Below, one piece after another: positions 30,445-33,920 of a stretch of 33,920 nucleotides of DNA. Positions within the stretch are counted from its first letter, which is position 1. Each line of letters starts with the position of its first letter. This stretch comes from JALYUA01 sp038239305 (lineage in GTDB: Bacteria; Acidobacteriota; Thermoanaerobaculia; UBA5066; Gp7-AA6). Location: contig JBBSEW010000041.1 of assembly GCA_038239305.1 (NCBI GenBank), positions 1 to 33,920 of the forward strand, written 5' to 3'. The notes under the pieces are model-generated. The model was not told where the DNA came from and did not search any database. It worked only from the letters and a program-made list of their open reading frames with translations. A program made the position numbers and the translations under genes.

Positions 30445-31058
30445 GCCTGATCGAGGTCGGGTCGACACGCGAGGATCCGGCGGAGAGCGCGCAGGATCTC
30501 GTCGGGCGGATCCGGGCGGGCGACCCCGAGGCCGAAACCGAGCTCGTCGAGCGCTACCGGCGGGGAATAGCGATCATCCTGCGCGCCGAAAGCGGCGATC
30601 CCGCCGCCGTAGACGACCTCTTCCAGGAGACGTTCCGGATCGCCCTCGAGAAGATCCGGCAGGGAGATCTCCGCGAGCCGAAGAAATTGTCCGGCTTCAT
30701 CTCCTCGCTGGCTCGAAACCTCGTGATCGACCATTTCCGGCGAGTCGCGGCGCGTCGAACCTCCGGCGGGATCGACCTGACCGAGCTCGCGAGCCGGCGG
30801 GCGGATCCGCTCGAGGAGCTTCTCCGTGCGGAACGAGGCGAAGTCGTGAACCAGGTCCTCTCGGAGATGCCCTCGGACCGAGATCGCCAGATCCTCTTTC
30901 GCTTCTATGTCGCCGAAGACGAGAAGGAAGGGATCTGCCGCGACCTCGGTCTCACGAGCCTCCACTTCAATCGAGTACTGTTTCGTGCCCGCGAGAGGTA
31001 CCGGGAACTGTACGCGGGGACCGCGGCACGGAAAAAGAATCCTGCGGAGACGCGATAA
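30435..31058 (+). CDS. ECF-type RNA polymerase sigma factor
   Basis: The 207-residue protein starts at a TTG at 30435, inside the CHAT gene end (10-base overlap), behind AGGG. Region 2 is seen in DLVGRIRAGDPEAETELVER, then DDLFQETFRIALEKI and LSGFISSLARNLVIDHFRR. Region 4 is seen in MPSDRDRQILFRFYVAEDEK and ICRDLGLTSLHFNRVLFRAR, a helix-turn-helix. There is no region 1.1 or 3, as in the ECF group. Its stop overlaps the anti-sigma start (TAATG). The three genes form one translationally coupled unit in which the sigma factor is expected to be held by the anti-sigma factor. Confidence 0.93.
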   Translation: MELSLIEVGSTREDPAESAQDLVGRIRAGDPEAETELVERYRRGIAIILRAESGDPAAVDDLFQETFRIALEKIRQGDLREPKKLSGFISSLARNLVIDHFRRVAARRTSGGIDLTELASRRADPLEELLRAERGEVVNQVLSEMPSDRDRQILFRFYVAEDEKEGICRDLGLTSLHFNRVLFRARERYRELYAGTAARKKNPAETR

Positions 31059-31867
31059 TGCGGCTCCGAGATACACGTTGGAGTGAGATGGATCACGTCC
31101 GGCTCGATGAGAACCAGGTCGCCGACCTCTACCTGATGGGAAAGTTGGACGAGGCGGAGCGGCTTGCCTTCGAGGAGCATTTCGTCGATTGTTCCGAATG
31201 CCTGGAGAGGATCGAGGCGGTCGAGGGGTTGCGCGGGGCTCTGAAAGAGCTCCCGGCCGGCCGTTCGGAGGCGGCCTCCTCGCTCCGCCCGTTTGCGAGA
31301 CGCGTCCGGCCGCTCGTGCTGCTTCTCGCGGCGGCCTGCGTCGTGATGGCGACCGCGGCTTCGCTCTTTTACAGCGAGGCGCGCCGCACGAGGCGGGAGC
31401 TCGAAGCGGTCCGGCAGGCCTCGGAGAAGTCCCGGCAGCGGCAGGTCGAGCTCGACGCGAACCTTCCGCGGGAGCGAACTCTCAGCTCCGCCCCCGGGAG
31501 CGCGGTGTCGGGCGCGCTCGCCGCCCTACCTCTGGCCGCAACCGTGTTTACCCTCGACGTGACCCGGAGCGTGTCCTCGGAGCCCGGCAACAGGATCCTT
31601 CTTCCCGACCCGGCCGGCTGGCTCGTCCTGCTCGTCGACCGCCCCAACCGGACGGACCTCTCCCGCCTCCGGATCCGGCTGTCGACCTCCGGAGGGAGAT
31701 CCGTTATGGAGCCGATTGCTCCCGGAACGGCGTCCGGCGGCATGCTCGCCGTCGGGTTATCCTCGACACTCCTCCCGCCCGGCGACTACCTCTTCGCCGT
31801 TGAGGATTCCGGGTCGAGCCGCGTGCTGGCGACTTATCGCTTCCGCTCTGCCGCCCGGAGGCCTTGA
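31058..31867 (+). CDS. Membrane anti-sigma factor with zf-HC2-like domain
   Basis: The 269-residue protein starts at the ATG at 31058 (TAATG overlap, GGAG eight bases upstream); an ATG at 31088 after GGAGTG is an alternative. Residues ~20-55 read VADLYLMGKLDEAERLAFEE, then HFVDCSECLERI. This is the HxxxCxxC zinc anti-sigma domain. A membrane span lies at about 87-107 (PLVLLLAAACVVMATAASLF). A helical stalk (RRELEAVRQASEKSRQRQVE) and an extracytoplasmic domain of ~140 residues (VFTLDVTRSVSSEPGNRILL, then GDYLFAVED) follow. Cytosolic zinc domain plus periplasmic sensor is the classic layout for an anti-sigma released by proteolysis, and the neighbouring secreted CHAT protease could act on its outer part. 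Confidence 0.9.
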   Translation: MRLRDTRWSEMDHVRLDENQVADLYLMGKLDEAERLAFEEHFVDCSECLERIEAVEGLRGALKELPAGRSEAASSLRPFARRVRPLVLLLAAACVVMATAASLFYSEARRTRRELEAVRQASEKSRQRQVELDANLPRERTLSSAPGSAVSGALAALPLAATVFTLDVTRSVSSEPGNRILLPDPAGWLVLLVDRPNRTDLSRLRIRLSTSGGRSVMEPIAPGTASGGMLAVGLSSTLLPPGDYLFAVEDSGSSRVLATYRFRSAARRP

Positions 31868-32001
31868 AGACTTGCGCGAGGCGCAATATTTCCGTCTCCG
31901 GTGAGATAGTCCGCGGTCTTTCCTCACTCCGCTCTCCAGAGAGTCCCGTCCAGGCCGCGTGCTGCGGCCCGGGATGCAGGATCCGAAATGGGAGTAGTCA
32001 T

Positions 32002-33309
32002 ATGTCCAGGGAAGCACGGGGAATCCGAGGGATCGAGAGCGTCCGTTCGATTCGAATCGCGGGCCTCGTGGTGGCCGCGATGGCCCTTGCGGGTGCGCTG
32101 CAGGCTCAGTCTTTTACCGAGTATCCGACGCCCGGCGACCCGGCGGGCATCGCGGTTGGCCCGGACGGGAACATCTGGTTCACGGAGAAGAACGCCAATA
32201 AGATCGGCCGCGTCACGCTGTCCGGAGCGGTCACGGAATTCTCCATTCCGACCGCGGGAAGCGAGCCCGAGTCGATCACGAGGGGCCCCGACGGGAACCT
32301 CTGGTTCACGGAGGGGGGCGTCGGCAAGATCGGCCGGATCACCCCCTCCGGAGCCGTGACCGAGTTTGCCCTTTCGGGGACGTCGACGACCCCGGACTCG
32401 ATCGTGCTGGGCGCGGACGGAAATCTCTGGTTCACGGAATTTGCCGCGGGCAAGATCGGCCGGATCACCTCCGCGGGAGTGGTGACCGAGTTCCAGACGC
32501 CTTCCGATCCCGCTTTCATCACGCCCGGCAGCGATGGGAATCTCTGGTTCACGGAGAGGCTCGGAAACCACGTGGATCGCATCACGCCGAGCGGCGTGAT
32601 CACGCAGTTCGCGACGCTCACGATGAGCCGTCTCGTGTCGATCACGACGGCATCGGACGGAAGCATGTGGTTCATCAGTGATTCCGACGACAAGATCGGA
32701 CGCATCACGACCGCGGGAGCCGTCACGGAGTTCGCCCTCCCTTCGGCAGCGCGCGGAGAAGGCCTGACGGCCGGCCCCGACGGCAACGTCTGGAGCACGG
32801 GGGATCATGAGATCGCGCGGATCACGCCCGCAGGCGTCGTCACGCAGTACCCGATACCGGGAAGCGGCGGCCAGGTCTTCGGGATCGTCACCGGCCCGGA
32901 CGGCGCTCTCTGGTTCGCCGAGTCCGACAACAAGGTCGGCCGCTTCAGCTCGGGTCTCTGCACGGCTTCGACGACGAGCCTCTGCCTGAACAACGGGCGC
33001 TTTCAGGTGCGCGCGAGCTGGAGCGTCCCCGCCTCCGGCACGAGCGGGCAAGGGACCGCGATCCCGCTGACCAGCGACACCGGATACTTCTGGTTCTTCA
33101 GCTCCAACAACATCGAAATGGTGGTCAAGGCCCTGAACGGCTGCCCCCTGAATTCCCGGTACTGGGTATTCGCGGGCGGCCTGACGAACGTCGCGGTGGT
33201 TCTCACCGTGACCGACATGTCGACGGGGACCAGCAAGACCTATACGAATCCGCCGAGCACGGCATTCCAGCCGATCCAGGACACGAGCGCGTTCGCGACC
33301 TGCCCTTAG
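32002..33309 (+). CDS. Secreted Vgb-like beta-propeller with C-terminal accessory domain
   Basis: The 435-residue protein starts at the ATG at 32002 behind GGGAG; the longer frame from 31864 lacks support. A signal peptide (residues 1-36) precedes seven repeats of ~43 residues with the core GPDGNLWFTE...KIGRITPSGAVTEF, the pattern of virginiamycin B lyase (Vgb) and related seven-bladed propellers. From about residue 320 comes a distinct domain: CLNNGRFQVRASWSVPASGT, then FWFFSSNNIEMVVKALNGC, ending TSAFATC. I associate this domain with secreted proteins of Thermoanaerobaculia-like bacteria and others. A lyase function is not implied; the Vgb active residues were not checked. It ends in a clear terminator. 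Confidence 0.93.
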   Translation: MSREARGIRGIESVRSIRIAGLVVAAMALAGALQAQSFTEYPTPGDPAGIAVGPDGNIWFTEKNANKIGRVTLSGAVTEFSIPTAGSEPESITRGPDGNLWFTEGGVGKIGRITPSGAVTEFALSGTSTTPDSIVLGADGNLWFTEFAAGKIGRITSAGVVTEFQTPSDPAFITPGSDGNLWFTERLGNHVDRITPSGVITQFATLTMSRLVSITTASDGSMWFISDSDDKIGRITTAGAVTEFALPSAARGEGLTAGPDGNVWSTGDHEIARITPAGVVTQYPIPGSGGQVFGIVTGPDGALWFAESDNKVGRFSSGLCTASTTSLCLNNGRFQVRASWSVPASGTSGQGTAIPLTSDTGYFWFFSSNNIEMVVKALNGCPLNSRYWVFAGGLTNVAVVLTVTDMSTGTSKTYTNPPSTAFQPIQDTSAFATCP

Positions 33310-33338
33310 GCGAACCGGCCGGCCTCGCGCGGTAAAGA

Positions 33339-33364
33339 GGGGAGCGATGGCGCTCCCCTTTTTT
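33339..33364 (+). terminator. Rho-independent terminator after the propeller gene
   Basis: GGGGAGCG, loop ATGG, CGCTCCCC, then six T. This is a perfect 8-bp stem 29 bases after the stop codon. Confidence 0.95.
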
Positions 33365-33397
33365 CTGTTTGTGTTTGTGGTGAGAAACCGTGAAATC

Positions 33398-33418
33398 GGG
33401 AAACGGGAAACGGGAAAC
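33398..33418. repeat. Heptad tandem repeat GGGAAAC x3
   Basis: Three perfect 7-base units lie between the terminator at 33364 and the next gene at 33545; a looser unit (GAGAAAC) lies just before. The unit is the same as that at 5977-6004. The rest of the gap 33310-33544 shows no gene. Confidence 0.9.
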
Positions 33419-33544
33419 GAACGAAGGCTCGATCCGTCCAGCACTCTCTTCATTCCGGGCGCGTGATCGCATTTCATGGGGGAGAGTTCCAAATCCCGTT
33501 AACACTCACCGCTCCGCCGCGTCTTGGAGGCAGGAGGAAAACCC

Positions 33545-33920
33545 ATGCGAAACGTCTCCGAGACCGTTGCCTCGATCGGGATCGCCCTTCTGCTCGTCGC
33601 CTCGGTGGCTCTCGGGTCCGGTCCGCCCCCGACGCCGGATCCGCCGGCCAATGTTGGAAACATCAGCACGATCGCTCCGCGAGGCGAGCCCGGAGATCGC
33701 CTGATCGTCACGGGCCAGGTATTTGCGCCGGACGGCGTTACGCCGGCCGCGGGTGTGACCGTCTACGCGTATCAGACCGACGCCACGGGCCACTACCAGA
33801 GCGATCCCCGGACCCGGGTCGCGCGGCTGCACGGCTGGGCGAAGACGGATGCCCGGGGGCGTTTCGAGTTTCAGACGATCCGCCCGGGCGCGTATCCCGG
33901 CCGCGACATTCCCGCTCACG
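33545..33920 (+). CDS. Secreted intradiol-dioxygenase-like protein, 5' part
   Basis: The frame opens at the ATG at 33545 behind CAGGAGG and runs off the window after 125 residues. A signal peptide (residues 1-25) is followed by a Pro-rich stretch. The catechol intradiol dioxygenase beta-sandwich starts next: DRLIVTGQVFAPDGVTPAAG, VTVYAYQTDATGHYQ and ARLHGWAKTDARGRFEFQTI, ending RPGAYPGRDIPAH. The YPGR...PAH stretch is the conserved approach to the iron-ligand histidines, which lie beyond the edge. Secreted members of this fold occur widely in soil bacteria, often with unknown substrates. Whether the two Tyr and two His ligands are all present cannot be seen. Confidence 0.88.
   Translation, partial: MRNVSETVASIGIALLLVASVALGSGPPPTPDPPANVGNISTIAPRGEPGDRLIVTGQVFAPDGVTPAAGVTVYAYQTDATGHYQSDPRTRVARLHGWAKTDARGRFEFQTIRPGAYPGRDIPAH

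Overview
The window is about 34 kb of GC-rich bacterial DNA, densely coding on both strands. I infer an Acidobacteriota-type organism (Thermoanaerobaculia-like, moderate confidence). The reasons are the split b6-type cytochrome bc operon with a multiheme cytochrome c, a GWxTD-like protein, a secreted TPR-CHAT protein linked to an ECF sigma factor, and a secreted beta-propeller with a C-terminal domain I associate with that group. No rRNA, transposase, integrase or CRISPR array is visible.

Layout. 1-3032: a truncated DUF255/YyaL protein on the minus strand, a 760-base gene-free stretch full of short repeats, and a small membrane-anchored protein. 3145-10539: a plus-strand respiratory operon, read as ferredoxin with four [4Fe-4S] sites, HEAT-repeat membrane protein, Rieske protein, cytochrome b6-like subunit, long subunit-IV-like cytochrome b, octaheme cytochrome c with a coiled coil, and an unlisted 35-residue single-span protein. 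Together these look like a quinol:cytochrome c oxidoreductase with extra electron-transfer parts. 10586-12026: a TlpA/ResA-like thioredoxin coupled to a TIGR02757 (DUF2400) protein. 12203-15491: hflX, two small proteins (a lipoprotein and a zinc ribbon), a methyltransferase and a lipoprotein. 15812-16285: wreckage of an mscS-type channel gene. 16304-19566: a B12-binding radical SAM protein, a small zinc-finger protein, a YetF-like membrane protein and a zinc-ribbon protein.

19730-22321: a selenocysteine tRNA (anticodon TCA, minus strand) and, 2.5 kb away in the same orientation, a second copy of its last 30 bases (28 of 30 identical). The segment between carries an unrecognised Cys-containing protein and a DUF2142 membrane protein. 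This is the geometry of an element integrated into a tRNA 3' end, but no integrase remains. 21966-22223 holds no gene I can support.

22463-24019: a thiol/peroxide cluster (OsmC, peroxiredoxin, DsbA-like). 24061-27143: a GWxTD-like secreted protein, a PhyH-like dioxygenase, and a methyltransferase whose 3' end overlaps it convergently. 27361-31867: a tightly overlapping operon of secreted TPR-CHAT protease, ECF sigma factor and zinc-finger anti-sigma factor, the best candidate for a new signalling system. 32002 to the end: a secreted Vgb-like propeller with a clear terminator, then the start of a secreted intradiol-dioxygenase-like protein.

A second theme is short tandem repeats with a 7-base period (variants of GGGAAAC, CAGTTTT, CCGGTAG). 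They sit at gene junctions, including three junctions inside the respiratory operon. An 8-base version lies upstream of the DUF255 gene.
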